A DNA stretch of 64,000 nucleotides from a virus, in the IMG/VR virus record IMGVR_UViG_3300027499_000005, positions 62,001 through 126,000 of that record. One strand, written 5' to 3'. Shown piece by piece: positions 50,956-58,190 of the stretch. Position 1 is the stretch's first letter, and each line of letters begins with the position of its first letter. The notes below the pieces were generated by a model. It was not told the origin of the DNA and did no database searches. It worked only from the letters and a program-made list of their open reading frames with translations. The translations under genes and the position numbers were made by a program.

Positions 50956-51776
50956 GATTGCGCCACAATAAGAAAAGAAACACCGCTTTTCTTTATGAGT
51001 TACTTGTAAAGCAACTTGCTATTGCTTCATTACAGCAGAACAAGTCAATGATAACCCAAATCAAAGAAGTCTTTTCGGCCTTCTTTAGAGCAGGCAAACC
51101 ATTGGCTAATGAGTTATCACTTTACAAGAACCTATATGAGACAAACAGCGTCGATAGCTTTACAGCAATGCGCTTGATCCAAGAAAGCTACAATGCTTAT
51201 CAAAAGCTTGATTTAAAGGAACTCTTTAATGAACAAACAAAGCTTATTAACTGGATCAATAAAAACGTTGGTCAAGATGCGTTTGATACATTCGTTCCAA
51301 ACTACAAGACCTTAGCCACAATCTCTCAGATTTTTGGCGATGAGTCCAATGTAAAGCAAAAAGTCATCCTTGAAAGAAAGCTTGTTGGAACACTTATGGA
51401 ACGTCCGGTACAACAGAAGAAAGCTGAAATGCAGCCTATCGATAACTTGGTTTATCGTACTGTTGTCCAGAACTTCAACAACAAGTACAACCAAACACTT
51501 AATGAATCTCAACGCAAGTTGATTGAAAGCTATGTTATGTCGATCAGCGACGGAGGACTTCAGTTCCAGATGCGTTTGAACGAAGAAATCCAAGTAATAA
51601 AGGAAGCCATAACTAGTTATAGAGGTGGTGATCCAAATGTCACCGAAAGACTAAAATCAGTTCTAGAGCTAATCGAATCGTTCAGGAAAACACCCATCAA
51701 CGAGCAAATACTTGAGAAAGTTCTAAAACTTCAGGCTTTAGCGCAGGAGATTACTGACAATGGCAATAACGATTAG
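50952..51776 (+). CDS. Conserved-looking hypothetical protein in the head cluster
   Basis: 274 residues; start in an ATGA overlap with the portal gene. It begins MRLRHNKKRNTAFLYELLVKQLA, a striking basic start followed by a helical protein throughout. By location between portal and protease it sits where T4 has the prohead core genes 67 and 68, although it is larger. It may be an internal head or assembly protein. No named family recognised. Confidence 0.6.
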   Translation: MRLRHNKKRNTAFLYELLVKQLAIASLQQNKSMITQIKEVFSAFFRAGKPLANELSLYKNLYETNSVDSFTAMRLIQESYNAYQKLDLKELFNEQTKLINWINKNVGQDAFDTFVPNYKTLATISQIFGDESNVKQKVILERKLVGTLMERPVQQKKAEMQPIDNLVYRTVVQNFNNKYNQTLNESQRKLIESYVMSISDGGLQFQMRLNEEIQVIKEAITSYRGGDPNVTERLKSVLELIESFRKTPINEQILEKVLKLQALAQEITDNGNND

Positions 51777-52305
51777 AATCGGATCGGCTCAGCCGCAAAA
51801 GATCGAACCAAAAGAGATCGTCAATCTTAAACTAGCAAAGTCTTTGAATGACGATGTTATGATATTCGATCATGCCGATATCTATATCGTTATTCAACCA
51901 AAAGCTTCTAAGATAGTCGCTTACGCAAAAGATGTCATGAGCGACTATGTTTATGGCGCACAGAATAGATTATTTCATTATCTTTCGAAGAGAGGTCTTG
52001 TAAGCCCAGAGTCTATTCAAGGCGGAAACGTTTACGATTCAATCGAAGCCAAATATTTCCCATCAGACAAGTTTGATGTTATTAAGCTTTTGATTTTGAA
52101 CATTCATCGCTTCATCGAAGAAGAGAAACCATACTTTGAGTTTGTTGAAGATTATGACGAAATGATGGTTGATAAGTTTACTGATCCGACCGACGAGGAT
52201 TCAACACGACTTGGTGAAGTCCCACAAGCTTCGAAGAAGGGTACTGTTGGCGGCTCACCGTTTACTTATGGTAATGCCTATTACTGGCAATCCTTTACTT
52301 ATTGA
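51760..52305 (+). CDS. Hypothetical head-cluster protein
   Basis: 181 residues; starts 17 bases before the previous stop, so it is translationally coupled. Alpha/beta with a central helical part (KDVMSDYVYGAQNRLFHYLSKRG) and an acidic C-terminal region ending in an aromatic YYWQSFTY tail. Probably a head assembly protein by context only. Confidence 0.55.
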   Translation: MAITIRIGSAQPQKIEPKEIVNLKLAKSLNDDVMIFDHADIYIVIQPKASKIVAYAKDVMSDYVYGAQNRLFHYLSKRGLVSPESIQGGNVYDSIEAKYFPSDKFDVIKLLILNIHRFIEEEKPYFEFVEDYDEMMVDKFTDPTDEDSTRLGEVPQASKKGTVGGSPFTYGNAYYWQSFTY

Positions 52306-52315
52306 TGGAATAAAA

Positions 52316-52648
52316 ATGCTACAACTTGCTTGGTTTATTCTCTGCTCTTATGGACTTACTTACCTCGTTGTTTATGCTTCTATTTTTAATAAGTTAAGAC
52401 CATCGAAAGAATGGTTAGGTGGATTTGGTAAGCTATTTCATTGTCCACTGTGTTTCGGATTCCATGCGGGATGGTTTTTATTTTTACTTTCTCCGTATAC
52501 CGAACTATTTAGTTTTGACCAGTCAGTTACAAACTTTTTGATTTGTGGCTGGACTTCAGCGGGAACTTCATACCTACTTAGTATGTTAGTAAACGACGAA
52601 GGTTTACGGTTTACTCATAAATCTATTGATATTAAAGGGGATAAATAA
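52316..52648 (+). CDS. Small membrane protein with CPLCFGFHAGW motif
   Basis: 110 residues from the ATG at 52316 with GATGGAA upstream; the frame is open further upstream but lacks a better start. Three or four hydrophobic segments: MLQLAWFILCSYGLTYLVVYASIF, GWFLFLLSPY, and a later NFLICGWTSAGTSYLLSML. Between them, HCPLCFGFHAGW is reminiscent of DUF1360-type membrane proteins (C-x2-C-x-GF). A membrane protein among head genes is unexpected; it could tether proheads to the membrane or act in lysis timing. Function unknown. TTACTTAT 14 bases upstream may be a weak late-promoter variant. Confidence 0.55.
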   Translation: MLQLAWFILCSYGLTYLVVYASIFNKLRPSKEWLGGFGKLFHCPLCFGFHAGWFLFLLSPYTELFSFDQSVTNFLICGWTSAGTSYLLSMLVNDEGLRFTHKSIDIKGDK

Positions 52649-53232
52649 TGAAACTCACTGAAGCTCAACTAAAGGCAATCGTTGCCGAAGAAGTACAAGC
52701 TGCTATCGAAGAAGGTCTTTTCGGTGCCCTTGGTGGTGCCGCAAGAGGCTTAGCTAGCGTTGGTCGCAAAGCAGCCGGTGCCGTTGGCCGCGCCGCAGGC
52801 GCAGCAGGCGAGAAAGCATATGGCGCATTAGAAAGAGGTATCGCCGCAGGCGAGCGTGGACTCGAAACTGTTGGTAAAGGTCTTGGCGCTGCTGCTGAGA
52901 AGGTAGGCAAAGCAGGTGGTGAAGTACTCGACGCCGCTGCTATGGGTTCACTCAAAGCAGATATAGCCAAAACAGTTAAAATGGCCAAAGCTACCACCAG
53001 CGAGCTAACTGGCTACGCAGGTCGCGCCAAAGGTAATGAACAGTTCGCCGCTATGCTAGCCGAGTTTGCTACCGAACTAGCCGAACTAGCTAGAACCGCA
53101 AGAGCAGCTAAGAAGGAAGCACGCAGTACTTCAAAGTTCGCTAGAGAGAAAGGCCCACTCTCTAACCTAGAAGAGCAAATCGCAGAATCAATCGTTCGTC
53201 GTATTACGCAAGAATCCAAAAGAAGGGGGTGA
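52648..53232 (+). CDS. Ala/Gly-rich helical protein, candidate internal head/core protein
   Basis: 194 residues; TAATG overlap with the previous gene and GGGG upstream. It begins MKLTEAQLKAIVAEEVQ, the leader shared with the genes at 41644 and 54013. Residues about 25-95 are an Ala/Gly-rich basic helical stretch with repeated AAG, GRA and GKA steps; the C-terminal third is a charged helix. Position between portal and prohead protease matches T4 gp67/gp68, which are core proteins cleaved by gp21. I infer an internal head or scaffold-core protein, with the leader as a possible protease-removed targeting helix. Base composition is locally GC-richer than its neighbours because of the Ala/Gly codons. 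Confidence 0.55.
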   Translation: MKLTEAQLKAIVAEEVQAAIEEGLFGALGGAARGLASVGRKAAGAVGRAAGAAGEKAYGALERGIAAGERGLETVGKGLGAAAEKVGKAGGEVLDAAAMGSLKADIAKTVKMAKATTSELTGYAGRAKGNEQFAAMLAEFATELAELARTARAAKKEARSTSKFAREKGPLSNLEEQIAESIVRRITQESKRRG

Positions 53233-53300
53233 GTTATGTGCATGACTGCTAAGTGGATGCTTCAGCCAGTTCGTCGCTGCTGTAACGGCAGCTAACTCAC
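53229..53300 (+). other. Structured RNA candidate enclosed by an 8-bp stem
   Basis: An exact inverted repeat GTGAGTTA (53229-53236) / TAACTCAC (53293-53300) closes a 72-base segment. Inside, GCTGC-TGTAACG-GCAGC (53276-53292) is a 5-bp stem with a 7-base loop stacked directly on the closing stem. A second arm, ACTGCTAAG pairing with CTTcAGCcAGT, has two single-C bulges. The size is tRNA-like, but there is no T-loop, no U33 and no CCA, so it is not a tRNA. The segment coincides with a 19-codon reading frame. Confidence 0.45.
53236..53295 (+). CDS. Micro-ORF, 19 residues (MCMTAKWMLQPVRRCCNGS)
   Basis: A short ATG-to-TAA frame placed 3 bases after the preceding stop. Upstream AAGGGGGTGA (53224-53232 region) is an extended Shine-Dalgarno sequence almost identical to the one in front of the major capsid gene, with suitable spacing. 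It is followed 28 bases later by a strong terminator, so it would be the last cistron of the packaging operon. The peptide has three cysteines, one Trp and net positive charge. It may be a real microprotein, or the frame may be incidental within a structured RNA. Confidence 0.4.
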   Translation: MCMTAKWMLQPVRRCCNGS

Positions 53301-53322
53301 GCGGGTTGCGCCCGTATTCGAT

Positions 53323-53358
53323 AAAGCCACTCTGCTAAACAGGGTGGCTTTCTTTTTT
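53323..53358 (+). terminator. Rho-independent terminator after the packaging operon
   Basis: AAAGCCACTCTG / CAGGGTGGCTTT forms a 12-bp stem (one G-T pair) with a CTAAA loop, followed by C then six T. Strong intrinsic terminator placed just before the late-promoter element of the protease operon. Confidence 0.88.
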
Positions 53359-53371
53359 GGCAAATAGACAA

Positions 53372-53379
53372 CTATTTAT
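53372..53379 (+). promoter_or_regulatory. Late-promoter-like element CTATTTAT
   Basis: Exact copy directly after a terminator and 23 bases before the gp21-like ATG. This terminator-promoter arrangement is the best single argument that the octamer is a promoter. Confidence 0.65.
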
Positions 53380-53402
53380 CTTGATAACCATAAAGGTATA
53401 AA

Positions 53403-54011
53403 ATGACTAAACAAATACTAAAAGAGTTCTACGAACTTTGTCCCGATGGAATGTGTCTCGACGTTCTAACTGAGTCTGAGAAGAGACAAATGGCAGATGG
53501 TAAAGCTCTTTATCTTGTTGGCAAATGCCACGAAGCAGAAAGACTAAACGGAAATGGTCGCGTGTATCCATTCCCTGTTCTCATGAGAGAAGTAGAGAAA
53601 TACATGGAGGTTGTCCGTGATCGCCGTGCAGTTGGAGAGTTAGACCACCCAGATGATTCGGTTGTCAATCTTCGAAACTCTTCACACATGGTTACCGACA
53701 TGTGGTGGGATGGTAAGACACTTATGGGTAAAGTAAAGGTTCTTTCTACCCCATCTGGTCAAACTCTTAGAGCTTTGGTCAACGATGGAGTTAAGATTGG
53801 TATTTCTTCACGCGGTTTAGGTTCTGTATCTAATCGTGGCGGTCAGACAATCGTAGAAGACGATTTCCAGCTTATCTGTTTTGACATTGTATCAGAACCT
53901 TCTACACCAAAAGCCTTCATGGACAACGTTGTGTACGAAGGTAAAAGAAATACAAATAAACTAGTTACTATCGACTCCATTTTGGACGATCTGCTAGGCA
54001 AGAGAGGTTGA
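53403..54011 (+). CDS. 21: Prohead protease (gp21-like, family S77)
   Basis: 202 residues (T4 gp21: 212). It has the herpes-assemblin-like serine protease pattern: ERLNGNGRVYPFPVL (about residues 46-60), VGELDHPDD with candidate catalytic His82, and VKIGISSRGLG with the nucleophile at Ser135/136; the C-terminal ICFDIVSEPSTPKAFM is also conserved. gp21 processes scaffold and capsid proteins after E in an (L/I)-x-E context, then cleaves itself. It starts an operon that runs through scaffold and capsid. The GTG start of the next gene lies 1 base after its stop. Confidence 0.92.
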   Translation: MTKQILKEFYELCPDGMCLDVLTESEKRQMADGKALYLVGKCHEAERLNGNGRVYPFPVLMREVEKYMEVVRDRRAVGELDHPDDSVVNLRNSSHMVTDMWWDGKTLMGKVKVLSTPSGQTLRALVNDGVKIGISSRGLGSVSNRGGQTIVEDDFQLICFDIVSEPSTPKAFMDNVVYEGKRNTNKLVTIDSILDDLLGKRG

Positions 54012-54012
54012 T

Positions 54013-54450
54013 GTGAATCCGGCAGAACTAAAGAAGCTATTAAAACCAATAGTAAAAGAACTGGTCAAGGAATCGGTTCAAGAAGTGCTTATAAAAGAAG
54101 GACTTCTTTCTACTGTTGTATCCGAGGTTGCTAAGGGTATAAGTGGCAATCTCGTAACAGAGGCTAGGAAACCAACCGCTGCGATCCCAGCAATGGTTAG
54201 AGGCCCATCAGAGGAACAAAAGCTCCAAGAACTCAAGAGACAAAAGAAAGAGTTATTGGATGCTATTGGAAAGGATTCTTTCAGAGGTGTGGATATCTTT
54301 GAGGGTGTTAGTCACAATGACTTGCCATCTGAGCCTACAAAGGGCGCATTAGGATCTCCATTAGCCGACATGGCTCCGAATGATCCCGGTATAGACATTT
54401 CTAGTATTGTTGCGATGGGCGGTAACGCTTGGAAGCAACTACTTAAATAA
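54013..54450 (+). CDS. Hypothetical head-cluster protein with MKL-like leader
   Basis: 145 residues from a GTG with AGAGGTTGA upstream. It opens MNPAELKKLLKPIVKELVKESVQEV, an amphipathic leader akin to those at 41644 and 52648. LVTEARKP at about residues 48-55 resembles a gp21-type cleavage context. The C-terminal half has a conserved-looking SFRGVDIFEGVSHNDLP and a GIDISSIVAMGGNAWKQLLK tail. Between protease and scaffold, it may be a minor head or core protein. No family recognised. Confidence 0.6.
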   Translation: MNPAELKKLLKPIVKELVKESVQEVLIKEGLLSTVVSEVAKGISGNLVTEARKPTAAIPAMVRGPSEEQKLQELKRQKKELLDAIGKDSFRGVDIFEGVSHNDLPSEPTKGALGSPLADMAPNDPGIDISSIVAMGGNAWKQLLK

Positions 54451-54465
54451 GTAAGGAATAAATAA

Positions 54466-54885
54466 ATGTCTGAAGCTTTCATCTATAGTGCTGGCCTTAA
54501 CAATGTAGGCTCTTTCCAAGTCTCCGGTATACCATTTGTTAGTGGTGGGGTCGATGCTACAAATGCAACGAAAGTTACATTCCCTTATGTAACAAGATGG
54601 GTGCAGGTAGCTAACGTTGGTGACGGTCTATTAAAGGTCGGGTTTTCGCAACAAGGTGTTGAAGGAACCAAATACTTTAGTGTTCCGAACTTAACAATCG
54701 GCGGTGCTGGAACTGCTCTAGTTCCTTACTCCAGTGTTTTTGAGGTAAAAGTAACAGAAATCTGGATTTCTGGTTCAAATAGCGTTGATGTTATTGCTGG
54801 TCTTACTAATATTCCAACAGCAAGAATCAACAATACCGCTAACTCGCCGTCAGGCACAAACTGGTCTGGTTCGGCAAACGTATAA
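54466..54885 (+). CDS. Beta-rich protein, candidate capsid decoration protein
   Basis: 139 residues, ATG with TAAGGAAT upstream. Short, Gly/Ser/Val/Thr-rich and apparently all beta (VGSFQVSGIPFVSGG, TRWVQVANVGDGLLKVGFSQQGV, FEVKVTEIWISGSNSVDVIAGLTNI), with a flexible Asn/Ser C-terminus. This resembles small beta-sandwich capsid-surface or head-fibre proteins. It lies between protease and scaffold in the capsid operon. Assignment is inference from composition and position. Confidence 0.5.
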   Translation: MSEAFIYSAGLNNVGSFQVSGIPFVSGGVDATNATKVTFPYVTRWVQVANVGDGLLKVGFSQQGVEGTKYFSVPNLTIGGAGTALVPYSSVFEVKVTEIWISGSNSVDVIAGLTNIPTARINNTANSPSGTNWSGSANV

Positions 54886-54900
54886 TAATAAGAAGGATTT

Positions 54901-55125
54901 ATGAAGCGTTATAATAGTTCACGACCCGCACATGTTACTGTTGAAGTGCGCGAAGGTCAATCAATCACAACAGCAATCAAAAAGTTCATGAAGAAAGTGA
55001 AGAGAAGCGGAATCATCGAAGAGTATCGCCGTTCTCTAGAATACGAAAAGCCTTCCGATAAGCGTAAGAGGAAAGAGCGTCGTAGAGAAAAGGTTCTCAA
55101 GAAACTTCGTCAGAATCGGAAGTGA
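54901..55125 (+). CDS. rpsU: Ribosomal protein bS21 homologue
   Basis: 74 residues. VTVEVREGQSITTAIKKFMKKVKRSGIIEEYRR followed by YEKPSDKRKRKERRREKVLKK matches bS21 along its length (E. coli S21 is 71 residues: V-x-V-R-E-x-E, AxRRFKR, E-x-R-R-R-x-x-YEKP, then a basic helix). bS21 sits on the 30S platform near the anti-Shine-Dalgarno region and affects initiation. Phage-encoded bS21 is known from marine and large metagenomic phages and is thought to steer ribosomes to phage mRNA. Here it lies inside the capsid operon with AAGAAGGA upstream, so it would be made late. All basic residues of the C-terminal helix are kept. Confidence 0.92.
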   Translation: MKRYNSSRPAHVTVEVREGQSITTAIKKFMKKVKRSGIIEEYRRSLEYEKPSDKRKRKERRREKVLKKLRQNRK

Positions 55126-55147
55126 TGGTTTTTGGGATAACTAAAGA

Positions 55148-55155
55148 CTATTTAT
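55148..55155 (+). promoter_or_regulatory. Late-promoter-like element CTATTTAT
   Basis: Exact copy 34 bases upstream of the scaffold gene start, the widest spacing of the set; it would restart transcription before scaffold and capsid. Confidence 0.55.
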
Positions 55156-55189
55156 TTTGAGTTTCATTATTTAGTAACGGAGTATCTAA

Positions 55190-56314
55190 ATGTCATCACT
55201 TTTGGAACAAGCCATTATCGACGCAAAAGAGCTTCGCGAGGCCGCTCTTAGATTTGCAGAAAATCAAGTTATTGAGAAGCACGCCAGCGAACTAAAAGAA
55301 GCCATTGATTCATTCCTAAGCGAGCAAGATGAAATGCCCGTAGTTGACCCAATGGCCGCTGCTCCTGTCCCCGAGGCTATTCCACAAGAGATTCCCGATG
55401 CTGCTACGCTGGATACAGCTAACGAGCCAGATGCAGGTAGCGATGAAGATGTTATCACCGTTTCGATGGATGATCTTCGTACAATGCTTTCAGCTTATGA
55501 AGATCAAGATATTCCTCCAGAAGATCTAAAAGATCCATTCGAAGTACTTGGTGATGATAAGCTCGCTTCTCATGAAACACAAGAAGAAGAACCAGAAAGC
55601 ATTGAAATCGATCTTGGTTCCGTTACCAAGGCTGCTGCTCCTCAAATGTCAGGTTTGATGGAAGAGGTAGCTCGCTTCTTAAACGAAGAAGAAGATGAAG
55701 AAGAAGAGCAGGAAGAAGAGGAAGAGCAAGAACTAGATGAAAGTACTCTTCATTCCTTAATCGAAGAACTAGTTGTCGATATTATGGATGGACAACACGC
55801 TGGCGGTTGGGCCGGTCGTCCAGAAAAAGATCGACAAGAACAAGAGAAAGTCAATCTTGCTCGCTTGGCTGATACCAAGCGCCAGCAAGAACTAAAAGAC
55901 TTACAAGATGGTATGAAGAAACTAGCTGGGGTCAATGAATCATTGGAATCCCAGAATACCATTCTTAACGAAACAGTTTCCGCATTGAAGGTTAAGCTTG
56001 AAGAAGTAAACCTTAGCAATGCAAAACTTCTGTACCAAAATGAAGTTCTTATGAATGGCTCGTTGAATGAGCGACAAAAACAAAAGGTTGTCGAATCTAT
56101 TCGTAAGGCACAAACCATTACAGAAGCGAAGGTTATTTTTGAAACCCTTCAAAGTGCAGCGGCTGCTGGAGCAACGTCTACCGGCAGGAAACTTGAGTCC
56201 CTTCACGAAGCTATCAATAGACCTTCTCACACCATTCCCGGCAAGCGTAATCTAAATGAGGGGGTTGATCCCGGTCAACTCGATTATTGGAAGAAGCTAG
56301 CTGGCATTAAGTAA
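55190..56314 (+). CDS. 22: Prohead core scaffold protein (gp22-like)
   Basis: 374 residues (T4 gp22: 269). Strongly acidic with an E-rich run at about residues 165-184, then a helical C-terminal half with LYQNEVLMNGSLNERQKQKVVESIRKAQTITEAKVIFETLQ (about residues 282-322), the segment most like gp22 of T4-type phages. It forms the internal core on which the capsid assembles and is degraded by gp21. Its place directly before the major capsid gene matches T4. ACGGAG lies upstream of the ATG. It is longer than T4 gp22, mainly by an N-terminal Pro/Ala/Asp-rich part. Confidence 0.82.
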   Translation: MSSLLEQAIIDAKELREAALRFAENQVIEKHASELKEAIDSFLSEQDEMPVVDPMAAAPVPEAIPQEIPDAATLDTANEPDAGSDEDVITVSMDDLRTMLSAYEDQDIPPEDLKDPFEVLGDDKLASHETQEEEPESIEIDLGSVTKAAAPQMSGLMEEVARFLNEEEDEEEEQEEEEEQELDESTLHSLIEELVVDIMDGQHAGGWAGRPEKDRQEQEKVNLARLADTKRQQELKDLQDGMKKLAGVNESLESQNTILNETVSALKVKLEEVNLSNAKLLYQNEVLMNGSLNERQKQKVVESIRKAQTITEAKVIFETLQSAAAAGATSTGRKLESLHEAINRPSHTIPGKRNLNEGVDPGQLDYWKKLAGIK

Positions 56315-56331
56315 AGCAAATCCTAAAAATA

Positions 56332-56342
56332 AAGGGGGTGAT
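56332..56342 (+). promoter_or_regulatory. Extended Shine-Dalgarno deciding the capsid start
   Basis: AAGGGGGTGAT matches the 16S rRNA 3' end over 10 of 11 positions and is placed correctly for the ATG at 56347. This rules out the in-frame GTG at 56338, which lies inside the site. Confidence 0.75.
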
Positions 56343-56346
56343 AAAT

Positions 56347-58092
56347 ATGTCTCGTAATCTTATTGAAAGATTGACTGAAGGCGTCGTTAACCGCGACCTC
56401 CAGAAAGAAGGTGCTGCTCTGCTCTCAAAGTGGGAGAAGACAGGTCTTCTTGAAGGACTCGGCGGTGAGCATACCCGTGCTGGTATGGCTCGTCTTCTAG
56501 AAAATCAAGCTAAGCAACTCCTCAAGGAGTCTACATCAATGGCTGCTGGTGACGTACAGGGCTTTGCCGCTGTTGCGTTCCCACTAGTTCGCCGCGTTTT
56601 CGCTGGCCTATTGGCCAATGATCTCGTTTCAGTACAACCAATGAGCCTTCCATCAGGTCTCATTTTCTTCCTCGACTTTACCGTTTCGAATGAAACAGGT
56701 ACCCGTCTTGGATATGCCGCCTCGGCTTCATTGTACGGTGGTGGCCGCGTAGCCAGCCAAATCACTGGTGGTGTTATCCTCACAGGTACACTAGCAGAAG
56801 CTGGTCCCTACGCTCTTAACAATGGCTATTCTTCAGCAACTGCCTCTGTTACCCTAGCTCCCGGCCTCGTTGCCTCTGGTTCTGTCACCAATGGTGGCGT
56901 AGCAGTCGTTGACACCGGCCTTGGTGGAGCCGCAGTCGGTGGTGCATACAATACTGTTAGCTTGCTAGCATATGATGCAGATCTAGTCAGTGGTTCTAAG
57001 TTCGCTGTTGCAACCGCTTCTTTGAGCGCCGTCGCTGATGTTGGTGGTGTTGCAAACTTCATCGCTCTAACACCAGCTTCTGCTCTAGGAAATGGCTTGT
57101 TCGTTCGTCGTTTGACCCGTATCGATCCAAACGATCCTACAAAGATCCTTCTTACCGCCGTTGCTTCTGGTACTGAAGCTGCTTCCACCATCGCTACCGC
57201 TTTGGCTGCTGCTACTTCATTCAAGACAGCCGTTAAGGATAACTTCACCGCTGGTGCAACACTCGGTTCAGTCGTTGGTACAACTACTGCTCCCGGTTGG
57301 GGCCTAGAAGGTAATCCTGACATTCCAGAAATCGACATCAAAGTTGATTCTGTTGCCGTCACAGCCGTTACCAAGAAGCTCAAGGCCAAGTGGACCCCAG
57401 AGTTGGGACAAGATCTCAACGCTTACCACAACCTCGATGCTGAAGTTGAACTCACCTCAATCCTCTCTGAGCAAATCGCTCTCGAAATCGACCGCGAAAT
57501 CCTTGAGGACTTGATCCGTGGTGCAACTGCTGGTACATACTACTGGTCACGCTCACCCGGCCTCTTCGTCAACCGCCTCACTGGTGTTGAAGTTGGTGCC
57601 AATACAGCCGCCCCAGAGTTCACTGGTAACGTATCAATGTGGTACGAAACCCTCATCGAAACAATCAATGACGTTTCGGCTCAAATCCATCGCAAGACCC
57701 TTCGTGGTGGCGCTAACTTCGTCGTAACATCGCCAGAAGTTGCCAACATCCTAGAGTTCACCGCTGGCTTCCGTGCCTCCGTCACCGCTGACGATGAGCG
57801 TGGTTCAATCGGCGCAGTCAAGGTCGGTTCAATCTCCAAGAAGTTCGACGTTCACGTTGATCCATACTTCCCACGCAACCTCCTTTTGGTCGGTCGTCGT
57901 GGTGGTAGCTTCCTAGAGTCCGGCTACGTCTACGCTCCTTACGTCCCACTACAAGTCACTCCTACCATCTTTGGTACTGAGGACTTCGTACCTCGCAAGG
58001 GTGTCATGACCCGCTACGCCAAGAAGATGGTTCGTCCAGACATGTACGGTCTAGTTGTCGTCCGTGGTCTTCTCGGTGAAGGTGGAGCCTGA
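56347..58092 (+). CDS. 23: Major capsid protein (gp23-like)
   Basis: 581 residues (T4 gp23: 521). The N-terminal region ARLLENQAKQLLKES and then FPLVRRVFAGLLANDLVSVQPMSLPSGLIFFLDF match the T4 gp23 pattern (FENQ..., VRR..., GVQPMxxPTG). The conserved YWSRSPG, VTSPEVANILE, FDVHVDPYFPRN and VPRKGVMTRYAKKM regions follow. HK97 fold with a gp21-cleaved N-terminal peptide; a likely cut is LLKE61-S62. Residues about 130-300 contain an Ala/Gly/Val/Thr-rich insertion that may be a surface insertion domain. Codon use is more C-ending than its neighbours, as expected for the most highly expressed gene. A strong terminator follows. Confidence 0.95.
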   Translation: MSRNLIERLTEGVVNRDLQKEGAALLSKWEKTGLLEGLGGEHTRAGMARLLENQAKQLLKESTSMAAGDVQGFAAVAFPLVRRVFAGLLANDLVSVQPMSLPSGLIFFLDFTVSNETGTRLGYAASASLYGGGRVASQITGGVILTGTLAEAGPYALNNGYSSATASVTLAPGLVASGSVTNGGVAVVDTGLGGAAVGGAYNTVSLLAYDADLVSGSKFAVATASLSAVADVGGVANFIALTPASALGNGLFVRRLTRIDPNDPTKILLTAVASGTEAASTIATALAAATSFKTAVKDNFTAGATLGSVVGTTTAPGWGLEGNPDIPEIDIKVDSVAVTAVTKKLKAKWTPELGQDLNAYHNLDAEVELTSILSEQIALEIDREILEDLIRGATAGTYYWSRSPGLFVNRLTGVEVGANTAAPEFTGNVSMWYETLIETINDVSAQIHRKTLRGGANFVVTSPEVANILEFTAGFRASVTADDERGSIGAVKVGSISKKFDVHVDPYFPRNLLLVGRRGGSFLESGYVYAPYVPLQVTPTIFGTEDFVPRKGVMTRYAKKMVRPDMYGLVVVRGLLGEGGA

Positions 58093-58120
58093 TAGAGCTT
58101 TTAGCTTATAGCTAATCTCT

Positions 58121-58151
58121 GGCCTCGGTCCTTCGGGATCGGGGCCTTTTT
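58121..58151 (+). terminator. Rho-independent terminator after the capsid gene
   Basis: GGCCTCGGTCC / GGATCGGGGCC forms an 11-bp stem (two G-T pairs) closed by a TTCG tetraloop and followed by five T. One of the strongest hairpins in the window. Confidence 0.92.
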
Positions 58152-58164
58152 CTTTGCCCTTAAA

Positions 58165-58172
58165 CTACTTAC
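58165..58172 (+). promoter_or_regulatory. Variant late-promoter-like element CTACTTAC
   Basis: Two mismatches from CTATTTAT, but placed between a terminator and the next start (18 bases upstream) and identical to the element before the tube gene. Confidence 0.45.
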
Positions 58173-58190
58173 TGAAGCGGAGGTTCACAA

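Noticed and set aside
53229-53301. Possible tRNA gene (72-73 bases closed by a 7-8 bp stem)
   Set aside because: The arm next to the acceptor stem has loop TGTAACG instead of TTCRANN, no U33-type anticodon loop is seen, and there is no CCA or suitable discriminator. Kept only as an undefined structured segment.
54439-54446. CTACTTAA before the gene at 54466 as a late promoter
   Set aside because: It lies within the coding end of the previous gene and has two mismatches; too weak to list as a feature.
56338-56346. GTG at 56338 as the capsid start
   Set aside because: The codon lies within the extended Shine-Dalgarno that serves the ATG at 56347.
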